A stretch of 64,000 nt of DNA from Phytohabitans sp036906915 (GTDB taxonomy: Bacteria > Actinomycetota > Actinomycetes > Mycobacteriales > Micromonosporaceae): positions 1 to 64,000 of the forward strand of contig NZ_JBAKHX010000006.1 in assembly GCF_036906915.1 (NCBI RefSeq), given 5' to 3'. Of this stretch, positions 16,506-27,863 are shown one piece after another. A program made the position numbers and the translations under genes. How positions within the stretch are numbered: the first letter of the stretch is position 1; each line of letters opens with the position of its first letter. The notes beneath the pieces are model-generated. The model had not been told where the DNA came from, did no database searches, and worked only from the letters and a program-made list of their open reading frames with translations.

Positions 16506-17634
16506 CCGGGTGCGCGCCGCCCTGACCGGTGCCGTGCGGCCGGTGTGCGCGTACGTGTACGACCGGGAGGTGCTCCGCTCCCGCGCCGCCACGTTGAAGG
16601 CAGCGCTGCCTTCGAGCGCCGAGGTGCTGTACGCGGTCAAAGCCAACGGCCACCCGGACGTGGTGGCGACACTCGCGGCCGCGACCGACGGCCTGGAGGT
16701 GGCGTCGGGCGGCGAGCTGGCGCTCGCGCGGGCGGCGGGAGCGCGGCGGATCGCGTTCGGCGGTCCGGCCAAGACGGACGCCTCGCTGCGCGCGGCGGTG
16801 GCCGCTGGCGCCCTGGTACACGTCGAAAGCGCCCTGGAGCTGCACCGCTTGTCGGCGGCGGCCGACGTTGAGGTGAGCGTGGCGCTGCGGGTCAACCGGC
16901 GCGACGGCGGGCTGCCGGGGAGCCATCAGATGGCCGGCGCTCCCACGCCTTTCGGGATCGACGAGGCGCAGCTGCCCGGCGTGGTCGCGCTGGCACGTGC
17001 CCTCCCCCACATCCGCCTGGTCGGCTTCCACCTGCACGCGGTCTCCAACAACCTCGACGGCGCCCTGCACGCGGCCTTCGTCGCCTCGTCGCTGCGCTGG
17101 TCCGCGGCCACCGCCAGCGCCCTGGGCATCGCGCTGGAGTACGTCAACGTGGGCGGCGGCTTCGGCGTCGACTACACCGGCACGGCCACATTCGACACCG
17201 CCCCACTCGCCGGTCTCGTCCCGCCCGACGGGGTGCGCCTGGTGTTCGAGCCGGGGCGGTGGCTGGCCGCCGACGCCGGCTGGTACGCCGCCGAGGTGCT
17301 CGACCTCAAGCACACCCACGGTCGGTGGTTCGCCGTGCTGCGCGGCGGCACCCACCACTTCAGGCTGCCGGCGGCGTGGGGCTACAGCCACCCGTTCACC
17401 GTGCTGCCGGTGCCCGACTGGCCGCACCCGTACCCCCGCCCGTGTGTCCAGGACGCGGAGGTCGACGCGGTCGGCGAGCTGTGCACGCCCCGCGACGTGC
17501 TCACCCGCGGCCAGCGGGTGGACCGGTTACGGGTGGGTGACATCCTCGTGTTCGGCCGTGCCGGAGCCTACGGTTGGGACATCTCCCACCACGAGTTTCT
17601 GCGGCATCCCCATCCGCAGATCCTCGTGGTATGA
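16495..17634 (+). CDS. Type III PLP-dependent decarboxylase (ornithine/diaminopimelate decarboxylase-like)
   Basis: A 379-residue alanine-racemase-fold decarboxylase. The PLP lysine is Lys49 in VLYAVKANGHP. The phosphate-binding glycines are in YVNVGGGFGVDYTG, EPGRW follows, and the catalytic Cys is in GELCTPRD. It should decarboxylate an amino acid or a condensed citrate-amino-acid intermediate, as SbnH does in staphyloferrin B synthesis. The ATG overlaps the second synthetase stop by 11 bp, so all three genes form one coupled operon. No exporter or receptor gene follows. Confidence 0.85.
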   Translation: MPPDRVRAALTGAVRPVCAYVYDREVLRSRAATLKAALPSSAEVLYAVKANGHPDVVATLAAATDGLEVASGGELALARAAGARRIAFGGPAKTDASLRAAVAAGALVHVESALELHRLSAAADVEVSVALRVNRRDGGLPGSHQMAGAPTPFGIDEAQLPGVVALARALPHIRLVGFHLHAVSNNLDGALHAAFVASSLRWSAATASALGIALEYVNVGGGFGVDYTGTATFDTAPLAGLVPPDGVRLVFEPGRWLAADAGWYAAEVLDLKHTHGRWFAVLRGGTHHFRLPAAWGYSHPFTVLPVPDWPHPYPRPCVQDAEVDAVGELCTPRDVLTRGQRVDRLRVGDILVFGRAGAYGWDISHHEFLRHPHPQILVV

Positions 17635-17656
17635 GCCTTCAGGTATCGCCTGATGC

Positions 17657-18154
17657 CTACCGCCGAGCCCAGGCCGCTGCGCGGATCTCGCGCAGCGCCT
17701 GGCGGCGGGTGTCGCCGCGCAGGGTGTCGATGTACAGCTTGCCGTCAAGGTGGTCGGTCTCGTGCTGAAGCGCCCGCGCCAGGAAGCCGCTGCCGCCCAC
17801 GGTCAGCGGCTCGCCGTGCTGGTCGAAGCCCCGCACGGTGGCGTGCATCGCGCGCGGCGTCGGAAAGTACAGGCCCGGGATCGACAGGCAGCCCTCGTCA
17901 TCGTCCTGCAGCTCCTCGGACACCTCCAGCTCCGGGTTGACGACGTGCCCCACCTGGCCGTCCGCGTCGTACACGAACACCCGGGCGCTCACACCTATCT
18001 GCGGCGCCGCCACACCGGCCCGGCCCGGAGCGCCCAGCAGCGTGTCGAGCAGATCGGTGACCAGGGTGCGCAGCTCGGCGTCGAAGCTGGTCACCGGGTC
18101 GGCGGGGCTGCGAAGAACCGCGTCCCCAAGCAGGCGGATAGGCCGCATCGTCAT
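17657..18154 (-). CDS. def: Peptide deformylase
   Basis: A 165-residue metalloenzyme that removes the formyl group from nascent protein N-termini. All three motifs are present: GVAAPQIG (47-54), EGCLSIPG (Cys89) and QHETDHLDG (His131, Glu132, His135). The longer upstream frame is not homologous, so the start is placed at the ATG before RPIRLLGDAVLR; a second ATG lies 6 bp further in. It may be one of several def copies in the genome. Confidence 0.92.
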   Translation of the reverse strand: MTMRPIRLLGDAVLRSPADPVTSFDAELRTLVTDLLDTLLGAPGRAGVAAPQIGVSARVFVYDADGQVGHVVNPELEVSEELQDDDEGCLSIPGLYFPTPRAMHATVRGFDQHGEPLTVGGSGFLARALQHETDHLDGKLYIDTLRGDTRRQALREIRAAAWARR

Positions 18155-18200
18155 GACCGCAAGGGTATCGGGTGCCTTACCGATGGTGGGGGCGCCGCGC

Positions 18201-19406
18201 TTAGGCCCCTGTCGCGAGGGCACGGCGGAGCGGGGCGGCCTTGGCGGCGGCCTCCGCGACCTCCGCCTCCGCGTCGCTGCTCCAGGTGATCCCACCACCG
18301 GCCCACAGGTGTACGCGGCCGTCAGCGGCCGCCGCGGTGCGGATCGTGAGCCCCAAATCGATGTGGTCCGGCCCGATCCAGCCGAGCGCGCCCATGCTGG
18401 CGCCCCGCCCGACCGGCTCCATGGCGGCGATCTCCCGCAGCGCCGACAACTTCGGCGCCCCGGTGACCGAGCCACCCGGGCACACCGCCCGCAGCAGCCG
18501 CGCCAGGCCCACCCCGGGGGCCGGAGCGGCCGACACCACCGACTCCGCCTGCCACAGGTCACACCAGCGCCGCAGCACGTACAGCTCGTCGACCCGCACC
18601 GACCCGGTTCGGGCGATTCGGGCCAGATCGTTGCGCTCAAGGTCGACAATCATGATGTGTTCGGCGCGCTCCTTCGCCGAGGCGAGCAGCTCCCGCCGGC
18701 CGGCCGCGGTCGCCGGCCGGGTGCCCTTGATCGGCCGGGTGAATATCCGCCCGCCGCGCACCTCGACCAGCGTCTCCGGAGACGCGCACCCGATCGCCCA
18801 GCCCGCCCCGGCCAGCACCCCGGCGTACCGGGCGCCCGGCAACCCCGCCAGCGCCCGCAGGGCCGGCAGCGGATCACCGGTGTACGGGGCGGACGCGTGC
18901 CCGACCACGTTGACCTGGTACACGTCCCCCCGCGCGATCGCGGCCCGCGCAAGCTCGACGGCACCGGCGTGCTCACCGGCCGTCCAACTGTCCCGCCACG
19001 CCCCGAGCCGCCACGCCCGCTTCCTCCGCTCCCCCTGCTCCTCTCGGGATGGCCTGGCCGCCTCGTCGTGGGCGTAGACGACCGCGACCACATCGGGCAC
19101 CCCGGGCGCGGGGCTCGGCCGGCCCACCGGAGCGTCGATCATCCGGGCGCCCGCCGCGGCCGACACGAAGACCGACGCGCCGCACCGCGCGGTGTGCGCT
19201 CCCCCGATCCCGGCCACGTCACGCACCGCCAGTCCGTTGCCGGCGAGGAAGTCTTCGAGAAGCTGAGCGGGATCACCTGGGTCACTGATCCGCCACTCAA
19301 AGCGAGAGCGCTCCCTGAGCTGTCCGTAACAAGAGGACGGACGCCCTGTGACGAGGGTAGACTCGTTTGGGAGCGTTTCCACGACAACCGGCTTGAATCG
19401 ACTCAT
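18201..19406 (-). CDS. pabB: Chorismate-binding enzyme, aminodeoxychorismate synthase component I-like
   Basis: A 401-residue anthranilate synthase/PabB-type enzyme. The chorismate-binding half shows DVYQVNVVGHASAPYTGDP, PIKGTRPATAAGR, MIVDLERNDLARI and PGGSVTGAPKLSALREI. The product would be 4-amino-4-deoxychorismate for folate synthesis. No glutamine amidotransferase (PabA) or lyase (PabC) gene is adjacent. PabB is preferred over TrpE because the gene is alone and short, but this is not certain. Confidence 0.82.
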   Translation of the reverse strand: MSRFKPVVVETLPNESTLVTGRPSSCYGQLRERSRFEWRISDPGDPAQLLEDFLAGNGLAVRDVAGIGGAHTARCGASVFVSAAAGARMIDAPVGRPSPAPGVPDVVAVVYAHDEAARPSREEQGERRKRAWRLGAWRDSWTAGEHAGAVELARAAIARGDVYQVNVVGHASAPYTGDPLPALRALAGLPGARYAGVLAGAGWAIGCASPETLVEVRGGRIFTRPIKGTRPATAAGRRELLASAKERAEHIMIVDLERNDLARIARTGSVRVDELYVLRRWCDLWQAESVVSAAPAPGVGLARLLRAVCPGGSVTGAPKLSALREIAAMEPVGRGASMGALGWIGPDHIDLGLTIRTAAAADGRVHLWAGGGITWSSDAEAEVAEAAAKAAPLRRALATGA

Positions 19407-19529
19407 CCGAAGGGGGGATTCTCCCGTGTAAGCGCCAAAACCTGCTCGAAGGAGTGTCGTTCCGCTTGGTAGCGTGCGTCACTGGTCATGTGAACCGTGA
19501 CACAGCAACCCCACCGGCCGGAGAACCCG

Positions 19530-19730
19530 ATGTGTCCGCACCAAACACCCTGTCCATCCGCTGAAGCTACCGACCGGGAGGCCGCACGAGTCGTCGCGTC
19601 CTTCCCCGAGCAGGGCTGGAGCCTGCTGTGTAACGGTGTCATCGTCTTCGAAGACACCGGCGAGCTCCTTCCCGACGGCAGCACCATCGCACCCCACCGC
19701 GGCCCCGCCCGCCACGCGCTGGCCGCCTGA
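19530..19730 (+). CDS. Small DUF5999-family protein
   Basis: A 66-residue protein starting MCPHQTPCPSAEATDREAAR, then PEQGWSLLCNGVIVFEDTGELLPDG. I recognise this pattern as the actinomycete DUF5999 family; its function is unknown. Two N-terminal Cys and a His suggest metal binding (inference). The ATG is chosen because GGAGA lies 6 bp upstream; an earlier in-frame start 33 bp away lacks an RBS. Confidence 0.75.
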   Translation: MCPHQTPCPSAEATDREAARVVASFPEQGWSLLCNGVIVFEDTGELLPDGSTIAPHRGPARHALAA

Positions 19731-20120
19731 CACGGCAAGACCCGGCATCGCCCCATCTGAGTGAGCATGCCACCCGCCTCGCCCCCACTGTCCGCGGGCT
19801 GAGGCACTCGACGGACACCGTCGTCCCTCGACACCCCGGCCGCCGCGGCTAACCTCCGCGGGACTCCCCCACGCGCCCGCCCCGCCCCGCGCCGTCCGTG
19901 CCCGGCGCCGGCCGCGGCCGCTCGCCGCCGCCCCCTCTTCCGTCGATCAAGGCCGAACGCACATGCTTTGATCTCTTTCCGCGTGCGGTTGCCCTTGATC
20001 GCGGCGAATGCCCTTGATCGCTGGCCCTCGTGTCGGCGGCACCGGGCGCCACCGCGCGCTGGGCGCCGCCGCCTCGGCCGAAGATCTGCCACGGCGAGCA
20101 CCTGGCATAAGATCGGCGAC
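19731..20120. other. Intergenic region with palindromic element C
   Basis: No gene was found in these 390 bases. The left half is C-rich with weak hairpins. Element C occupies 19945-20019, 215 bp from the nearest stop, the largest distance in the family. About 100 bp remain as the upstream region of the VOC gene; no clear promoter was seen. Confidence 0.6.
19945..20019 (+). repeat. GATC-bounded palindromic element, copy C
   Basis: A 56-bp palindrome (19945-20000), one base shorter in the centre (TTTGATCTCTTT), then a 19-bp module (20001-20019) ending GAATGCCCTTGATC. Its left arm (GATCAAGGCCGAACGCACA) is the most diverged of the family, so the copy may be decaying. Confidence 0.8.
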
Positions 20121-20858
20121 ATGGCGTTGCGGCTTGTTCAGATCGCGATGAACGCGCGGGACGACTCCGCGCTCGGCCGATTCTGGGCGGAGGCGCTCGG
20201 CTGGAGCATATCCAGCGAGGAATCCGGCGTGACCAACCTCGAACCTGAGGGCTTCACCTATCCGGACCCCACCGCCGTCTGCATCGACATCATCGCCGTC
20301 CCGGAACCCAAAACGGTGAAGAACCGCGTGCACGTCGACCTCGCCACCATCTCAGCGGCGCATCAGGCAGGCCTGGTCGCGCGCCTCCAGGATCTCGGCG
20401 CCACGCCCGCCGACGTCGGCCAGCGCGACGTTCCGTGGACGGTTCTCGCCGACCCGGAGGGCAACGAGTTCTGCGTCCTGGAGCCTCGGGAGATCTACCG
20501 GGACACCGGACCGATCGCCGCGGTGGTGGTCGACTGCGCCGACCCGCGGGCCATGGCCCGATTCTGGGGCGAGGCGATGGACTGGACCCTCCACGAGGTG
20601 ACCGACGATCATGCGAGCCTGCGCTCCGCCAAGGGTGTGGGCCCGTATCTGGAATTCGTCCCCACACCCGACACCAAGACGGTGAAGAACCGCGTCCACC
20701 TCGACCTGCGCCCGTACCCCGGTGACGACCAAGCGGCGGAGGTGGCCCGGCTGCGGGCCCTCGGCGCCATCGACATCGACCTCGGCCAAGGCGACGTCCC
20801 GTGGACGTGCCTCGCCGACCCGGAGGGCAACGAGTTCTGCGTCCTCACCCCGCGCTGA
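20121..20858 (+). CDS. VOC-family (glyoxalase/bleomycin-resistance) protein, two domains
   Basis: A 245-residue protein of two similar VOC domains (about 1-120 and 128-245). Each ends with the same block: DVPWTVLADPEGNEFCVLEPR in the first and DVPWTCLADPEGNEFCVLTPR in the second. Each has a TVKNRVHVDL/TVKNRVHLDL strand. The internal duplication is obvious. The substrate is unknown; such proteins may be metalloenzymes or binding proteins. The start is the ATG that opens MALRLVQIAMNARDD. Confidence 0.85.
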   Translation: MALRLVQIAMNARDDSALGRFWAEALGWSISSEESGVTNLEPEGFTYPDPTAVCIDIIAVPEPKTVKNRVHVDLATISAAHQAGLVARLQDLGATPADVGQRDVPWTVLADPEGNEFCVLEPREIYRDTGPIAAVVVDCADPRAMARFWGEAMDWTLHEVTDDHASLRSAKGVGPYLEFVPTPDTKTVKNRVHLDLRPYPGDDQAAEVARLRALGAIDIDLGQGDVPWTCLADPEGNEFCVLTPR

Positions 20859-20902
20859 CGCGGAGCCTTGCCGACCATCCGCCCGGGGTCGTGGTGCGGT
20901 GG

Positions 20903-21283
20903 TCAGAAGCCGATCACGGGGGCGGCCTCGGCGCCGTACGCTTCCGGCTCGGCCGTCAGCACGTACGCCCGCAGGTCCACCGCCGCCAGCATCGCCACCG
21001 CACGGCTGGTCGAACCCAACAACCGTGCCGCGGCAGCCACGTCCCGCCAGTCCTGCGGCAGATCCAGCCGCTCGACATGGGAGTGCGCGAGCAGCAGGTC
21101 GAGCACGTGCCAGTCGTCCCGGTCCAGCTGGTGAGCGCCCTCGATCAGGCAGATGTCGGGTACGGCTATGGCCGCGTCCTCGTCGGCGACCTCCGCGATG
21201 ATCTCGCCCACGGCGACGTTGCCCCGACCGTAAGCGGCGACGGCGGTCGCGTCCAGGACGAGCCGTACGGGCGGCTCGGTCAC
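20903..21283 (-). CDS. PIN-domain toxin, VapC-like
   Basis: A 126-residue PIN-domain protein, probably a toxin RNase. The first acidic residues are clear: Asp in VRLVLDATAV and Glu in DICLIEGAHQL. The region that normally carries the third Asp reads TSRAVAMLAAVDLRAYVLTAEPEAYG, so the metal site may be incomplete. The GTG start overlaps the antitoxin stop (GTGA), a typical toxin-antitoxin arrangement. Confidence 0.75.
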   Translation of the reverse strand: MTEPPVRLVLDATAVAAYGRGNVAVGEIIAEVADEDAAIAVPDICLIEGAHQLDRDDWHVLDLLLAHSHVERLDLPQDWRDVAAAARLLGSTSRAVAMLAAVDLRAYVLTAEPEAYGAEAAPVIGF

Positions 21284-21456
21284 GCGGCGTCGGCGCGGCG
21301 GTAACGCTCGTCGAGTCGCTCCCACGCCTCTGGCGTCATCCGCTGCTCCGCGGCGCGCAGCTTGGCGCGCGCCCGGGCCTTGCCCTCGGGCGTCACGGCG
21401 ATGCCGGCCTCGGCGAGCATCCGCTCGGTTTCGGCTCGGGTGTGCTGCGCGCTCAT
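21280..21456 (-). CDS. Antitoxin-like small protein, VapB-type
   Basis: A 58-residue charged, helical protein (SAQHTRAETERMLAEAGIAVT, then RMTPEAWERLDERYRRADAA). It lies just upstream of the PIN gene with a 4-bp overlap, so it is called an antitoxin mainly from context. It contains no obvious ribbon-helix-helix or AbrB motif. Confidence 0.65.
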   Translation of the reverse strand: MSAQHTRAETERMLAEAGIAVTPEGKARARAKLRAAEQRMTPEAWERLDERYRRADAA

Positions 21457-21565
21457 GCGATCAGGGTACCGCGCCGCGATCCCGAAGGCGCGCCCCGAAC
21501 GGGGCGCGATCCCGACGGCGCCCGGAACGGGCGGGCCCCGCGTACCGGGGCCCGCAAGCGGATCC

Positions 21566-24337
<2,772 letters not shown>

Positions 24338-24397
24338 GAGGTGCTCCCGGGGAAGGTCGACTATGCGGCCTCCCCCTCTGTCGTACCCGGGAAGGGT

Positions 24398-24496
24398 CCT
24401 TCAGAGTCGCCTGCCCTCGCGGTCCTTCTGCCTGAGAGGTTCCGGGGAGGATTTGCCCCTTCGGCGCCGCCGTGGTGCGTTGGCGGTCTCTCCCGC
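24398..24496 (-). promoter_or_regulatory. Glycine riboswitch aptamer
   Basis: On the minus strand the leader shows the conserved glycine aptamer blocks in order: GCGGGAGAGACCGCC, GCGCCGAAGGGGCAA, CCTCTCAGGCAGAAGGACCG and GGCGACTCTGAAGG. It ends about 60 bp before the gcvP start. One aptamer is evident; I do not see a second in tandem. It probably turns gcvP on when glycine is high. Confidence 0.93.
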
Positions 24497-24579
24497 GCGG
24501 GTGGTACCGGCAAGGTCAAACGTACCAGTCCCTGTGTTTCGCGCAGCTGACGGGCGACGAGTGAGCAGGCACGGCTACC

Positions 24580-25584
24580 GTGATCCACGTGACGTACGTT
24601 GCCGCGGACGACCGCTACTCCTCCATGACCTACCGCCGCTCCGGGCGCAGCGGGCTGCGCCTGCCCGCCATCTCCCTGGGCCTGTGGCACAACTTCGGTG
24701 AAGGCCGGCCGCGCCAGACGCAGCGCGCGATCCTGCGGCGCGCGTTCGACCTGGGCGTGACCCACTTCGACCTGGCGAACAACTACGGGCCGCCGCCGGG
24801 GTCGGCCGAAGAGAACTTCGGCCGAATTCTCCACACCGACTTCGCCGCATACCGCGACGAGATGATCATTTCCAGCAAGGCCGGGTACTACATGTGGCCC
24901 GGCCCGTACGGCGAGTGGGGCTCGCGCAAGTACATCCTGTCGTCGCTGGACCAGTCGCTGAAGCGCATGGGCCTGGACTACGTCGACGTCTTCTACCACC
25001 ACCGGCCCGACCCGGACACGCCGCTGGAAGAGTCGATGACCGCCCTCGACGCGGCCGTGCGCGCCGGCAAGGCCCTCTACGTCGGCATCTCCAACTACAA
25101 CTCCGAGCAGACCGCCGCGGCGGCCGCGATCCTGCGCGACCTGGGCACCCCGCTGCTGATCCACCAGCCGTCGTACTCGATCCTGAACCGCTGGACCGAA
25201 CGCGACCGCCTCCTCGACACCCTCGAAGAGGCCGGGGCGGGCTGCATCGCGTTCAGCCCGCTCGCGCAGGGCCTGCTCACCAACCGCTACCTGGGCGGCA
25301 TCCCCGACGACTCCCGGGTACGCACCAGCGTCTTCCTCAACGAGAGCGACCTGTCCGACGAGCGGATGGCCACCATCCGGGCGCTCAACGACATCGCCGC
25401 CCAGCGCGGGCAGTCACTCGCCCAACTCGCGCTCGCCTGGGCGCTGCGCGACGAGCGGATGACCAGCCTGATCATCGGCGCGAGCAGCGTGGCCCAGCTG
25501 GAGGCCAACGTCGGCGCCCTAGCCAACCTGGCTTTCACCGACGCCGAGCTGACCGAGATCGACAACCTCGCCCCACCCACCTAG
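24580..25584 (+). CDS. Aldo/keto reductase, L-glyceraldehyde 3-phosphate reductase-like
   Basis: A 334-residue TIM-barrel NADPH reductase of the YghZ/MgrA type. The catalytic tetrad is visible: Asp64 and Tyr69 (THFDLANNYG), Lys100 (IISSKAGYYMWPGPYG) and His140 or 141 (VFYHHRPD). The cofactor end shows ALRDERMTSLIIGASS. The start is GTG; a second in-frame GTG nine bases later (VTYVAADDRY) fits homologues equally well. It is divergent from gcvP. Confidence 0.88.
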   Translation: MIHVTYVAADDRYSSMTYRRSGRSGLRLPAISLGLWHNFGEGRPRQTQRAILRRAFDLGVTHFDLANNYGPPPGSAEENFGRILHTDFAAYRDEMIISSKAGYYMWPGPYGEWGSRKYILSSLDQSLKRMGLDYVDVFYHHRPDPDTPLEESMTALDAAVRAGKALYVGISNYNSEQTAAAAAILRDLGTPLLIHQPSYSILNRWTERDRLLDTLEEAGAGCIAFSPLAQGLLTNRYLGGIPDDSRVRTSVFLNESDLSDERMATIRALNDIAAQRGQSLAQLALAWALRDERMTSLIIGASSVAQLEANVGALANLAFTDAELTEIDNLAPPT

Positions 25585-25630
25585 CGCGCCCTTCCGCGCC
25601 GTCTCCACGCCCTCTCCCCCTCTCCTCGTC

Positions 25631-25706
25631 GATCAAGGGCAAACGCACGTGCTTCGATCTCATTTCCGCGTGCGTTTGCCCTTGATCCATGCGAATGCCC
25701 TTGATC
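25631..25706 (+). repeat. GATC-bounded palindromic element, copy D
   Basis: A 57-bp palindrome (25631-25687; arms GATCAAGGGCAAACGCACG and complement; centre with TTCGATCTCATTT), then a 19-bp module (25688-25706, CATGCGAATGCCCTTGATC). It fills the convergent gap, starting 46 bp after the aldo/keto reductase stop and ending 21 bp before the stop of the opposite gene. Confidence 0.9.
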
Positions 25707-25727
25707 GGCGAGGCGGGGAGCGTCGCG

Positions 25728-26669
25728 CTAGCCGGCCCGCACCGTCCACTCTCCCGGCGCGAAGCCGGCGAACGACTGCTCGTGGCGGTGGTCCGGCCAC
25801 ACGTACGTGACCCGGCCCTGCGCCGGCCGGTAGTCGGCCGTGTACACGGTGCCCGCGCCCTCCGCGTACCGCGTCTGGTACAGCGGCGGCCGCAGCATGG
25901 CGGCGACGAGCGCGTCCGCCGTCGGGTTGGTCATCGCGCGCAGCGCCGCCAGCCGGCGCTGCGTCGCGTTCGACGCCTCCTCCGCATCCGGCACCGGAGC
26001 ATCCTGGTGGTTGGTGACGCACGCCTCATCGACGCGCACGGCCCGCCGGTCCGGCCCCAGGTGCACGACGGCGGTCTGCTCCCGGTCGACGAGAATAAGA
26101 TTCTGCGAGGTGGACACCGGCATCCCGGCCACGGCGCGCCACGCCTCGTCGACGCTCGCGCAGGTCTCCAGCAGGTGCCGCACCACGAGCAGGATGCTCA
26201 TCCCCCGCCCGTGCGTGAACCGCCCACCGAACGACAGCGCCACCGCCAGCCCGGCGTCGTTCATGCCGTCGAGCAGCCCCCACAGGAAGTCGCCCATACC
26301 GATCACCGGACGCAGGAACCGTGACGCCACCACGGTGCGCTCGCAGTGCTCCGGGTTGAAGTCGTAGTTGCGCACCAGAGCGCCCGGCGCACCCGCCATC
26401 GAACAGCCGGAGAAGAACGGCTTCAGCGCGGCCTGCGTCAGCACGCCCGCCGCGCCGGGCCGGTCCAGCTCCGCGGCCAGCCCGTCCAGTACGGGCACCA
26501 GCTCCGGCATGTGCGCGGCGAACAACTCCCTGGCGGCGGCCTCACCGGCGGGCTCCAGGGCGGCCGGCTCGGTCTCGGCGACGATGACCGGCCACACCGG
26601 CTCGGCGACCTTCAGCCACCGCCCGTCACGCCCGTCCCCGACATCGACAGCACGAAAAGTCAGCTCCAC
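25728..26669 (-). CDS. C45-family autoproteolytic acyltransferase/hydrolase
   Basis: A 313-residue Ntn-hydrolase-like protein resembling acyl-CoA:6-APA acyltransferase. The probable nucleophile is Cys89 in FFSGCSMAGAPGALVRNYDF, where autocleavage would expose the Cys. Later blocks include LLDGMNDAGLAVALSFGG and VTNHQDAPVP. The substrate is unknown. The GTG before ELTFRAVDVG is chosen; in-frame TTG and GTG codons up to 21 bp upstream are alternatives. Confidence 0.75.
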   Translation of the reverse strand: MELTFRAVDVGDGRDGRWLKVAEPVWPVIVAETEPAALEPAGEAAARELFAAHMPELVPVLDGLAAELDRPGAAGVLTQAALKPFFSGCSMAGAPGALVRNYDFNPEHCERTVVASRFLRPVIGMGDFLWGLLDGMNDAGLAVALSFGGRFTHGRGMSILLVVRHLLETCASVDEAWRAVAGMPVSTSQNLILVDREQTAVVHLGPDRRAVRVDEACVTNHQDAPVPDAEEASNATQRRLAALRAMTNPTADALVAAMLRPPLYQTRYAEGAGTVYTADYRPAQGRVTYVWPDHRHEQSFAGFAPGEWTVRAG

Positions 26670-26705
26670 GCCCAGGACCCTAACCACCAATCCCGACAGG
26701 TCCTG

Positions 26706-27857
26706 TCAGGAAGACCTGCGCAGTTGCGCGTTGAGGCGTGCCGCCTGTCGCGTGAGGTGCTCGCACTCGGGGAGGTTCGGCGCCGCTCGTGCGGCCTCGG
26801 CGTAGAGCCGTGCCGCGGTGACCGGGTCACCGTCACGCTCGTGCAGGTACGCCGCGGCGGCCGTGTAACGGGGCAGGGCCGGATCGAGCTCCGCCAGGGC
26901 GGCCAGCCCAGCCCGCGCCCCGTCGGCCTCGCCAACCGCGACGGCCCGGTTGAGGCGGGCCACCGGGCTGTCGGTGAGGCGCACCAACTCGTCGTACCAC
27001 TCGACGATCTGCACCCAGTCGGTCTCCTCCGCCGTCTGGGCGTCGGCGTGGAGCGCGGCGATGGCGGCCTGTGCCTGGAATTCGCCCAGGCGGTCGCGGC
27101 GCAAGGCCGCCTGGAGCACGTCGACGCCCTCAGTGATCAGTTGGGTGTCCCACAGGCCGCGGTCCTGCTCCGCGAGCGGCACGAGCCTGCCCCCGGATGC
27201 GGTCCGCGCCGGGCGTCGTGCATGGTGCAGCAACATGAGCGCGAGCAGCCCCGCGACCTCCTCATGGTTGGTCCTGGCCGCCAGCTGGCGGGTGAGCCGG
27301 ATCGCCTCGGCGGCGAGGTCGACGTCGCCGGAGTAACCCTCGTTGAAGACCAGGTACAGCACGCGCAGGACGGTGGCGACGTCACCGGGCTGGTTGAACC
27401 GGACGCCGGAGACGGTCCGCTTGGCCCTGCTGATCCGCTGGGCCATGGTCGCCTCCGGCACGAGGTAGGCCTGCGCGATCTGCCGCGTGGTCAGGCCGCC
27501 GACCGCGCGCAGCGTGAGCGCGACGGCCGACGCCGGTGTCAGGGACGGGTGCGCGCACAGGAAGTACAGCTGGAGCGTGTCGTCCATCACCCCGCCTGGG
27601 CCGGGCGGGGGCTCGGCCTCGACGAGTTCCTCGCGATGCCGCCGGGAGGTATCGGCGCGGGCAGCGTCGAGGAACTTACGCCAGGCCACCGTGACCAGCC
27701 AGCCCTTGGGGTCCCGCGGCGCGCCGTCCGGCCACACGCGTACGGCCTCCACCAGGCCCTCCTGTACGGCATCCTCGGCCGCCGCGAAGTCAGCTCCGCG
27801 ACGGAAGAGGATGCCGATCACAGTGGGGGTGAGGGTCCTCAGCAGAGCCTCATCCAC
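26706..27857 (-). CDS. ECF sigma factor, ECF42 type (with DUF6596/TPR C-terminus)
   Basis: A 383-residue sigma factor. Sigma2 spans about residues 10-75 (FRRGADFAAAEDAVQEGLVEA) and sigma4 about 110-165 (LTLRAVGGLTTRQIAQAYLVPEATMAQRISRAKR). The long helical C-terminus (ADGARAGLAALAELDPALPRYTAAAAYL) is TPR-like and marks the ECF42 group, which uses a C-terminal extension instead of an anti-sigma factor. It lies 6 bp downstream of its usual YciI/DGPF partner. Confidence 0.9.
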   Translation of the reverse strand: MDEALLRTLTPTVIGILFRRGADFAAAEDAVQEGLVEAVRVWPDGAPRDPKGWLVTVAWRKFLDAARADTSRRHREELVEAEPPPGPGGVMDDTLQLYFLCAHPSLTPASAVALTLRAVGGLTTRQIAQAYLVPEATMAQRISRAKRTVSGVRFNQPGDVATVLRVLYLVFNEGYSGDVDLAAEAIRLTRQLAARTNHEEVAGLLALMLLHHARRPARTASGGRLVPLAEQDRGLWDTQLITEGVDVLQAALRRDRLGEFQAQAAIAALHADAQTAEETDWVQIVEWYDELVRLTDSPVARLNRAVAVGEADGARAGLAALAELDPALPRYTAAAAYLHERDGDPVTAARLYAEAARAAPNLPECEHLTRQAARLNAQLRRSS

Positions 27858-27863
27858 CGTGCG

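Noticed and set aside
26695..26707. GACAGG-T-CCTGTC palindrome at the 3' end of the ECF42 gene
   Set aside because: Six-base arms overlapping a stop codon are too weak to call an operator or terminator.
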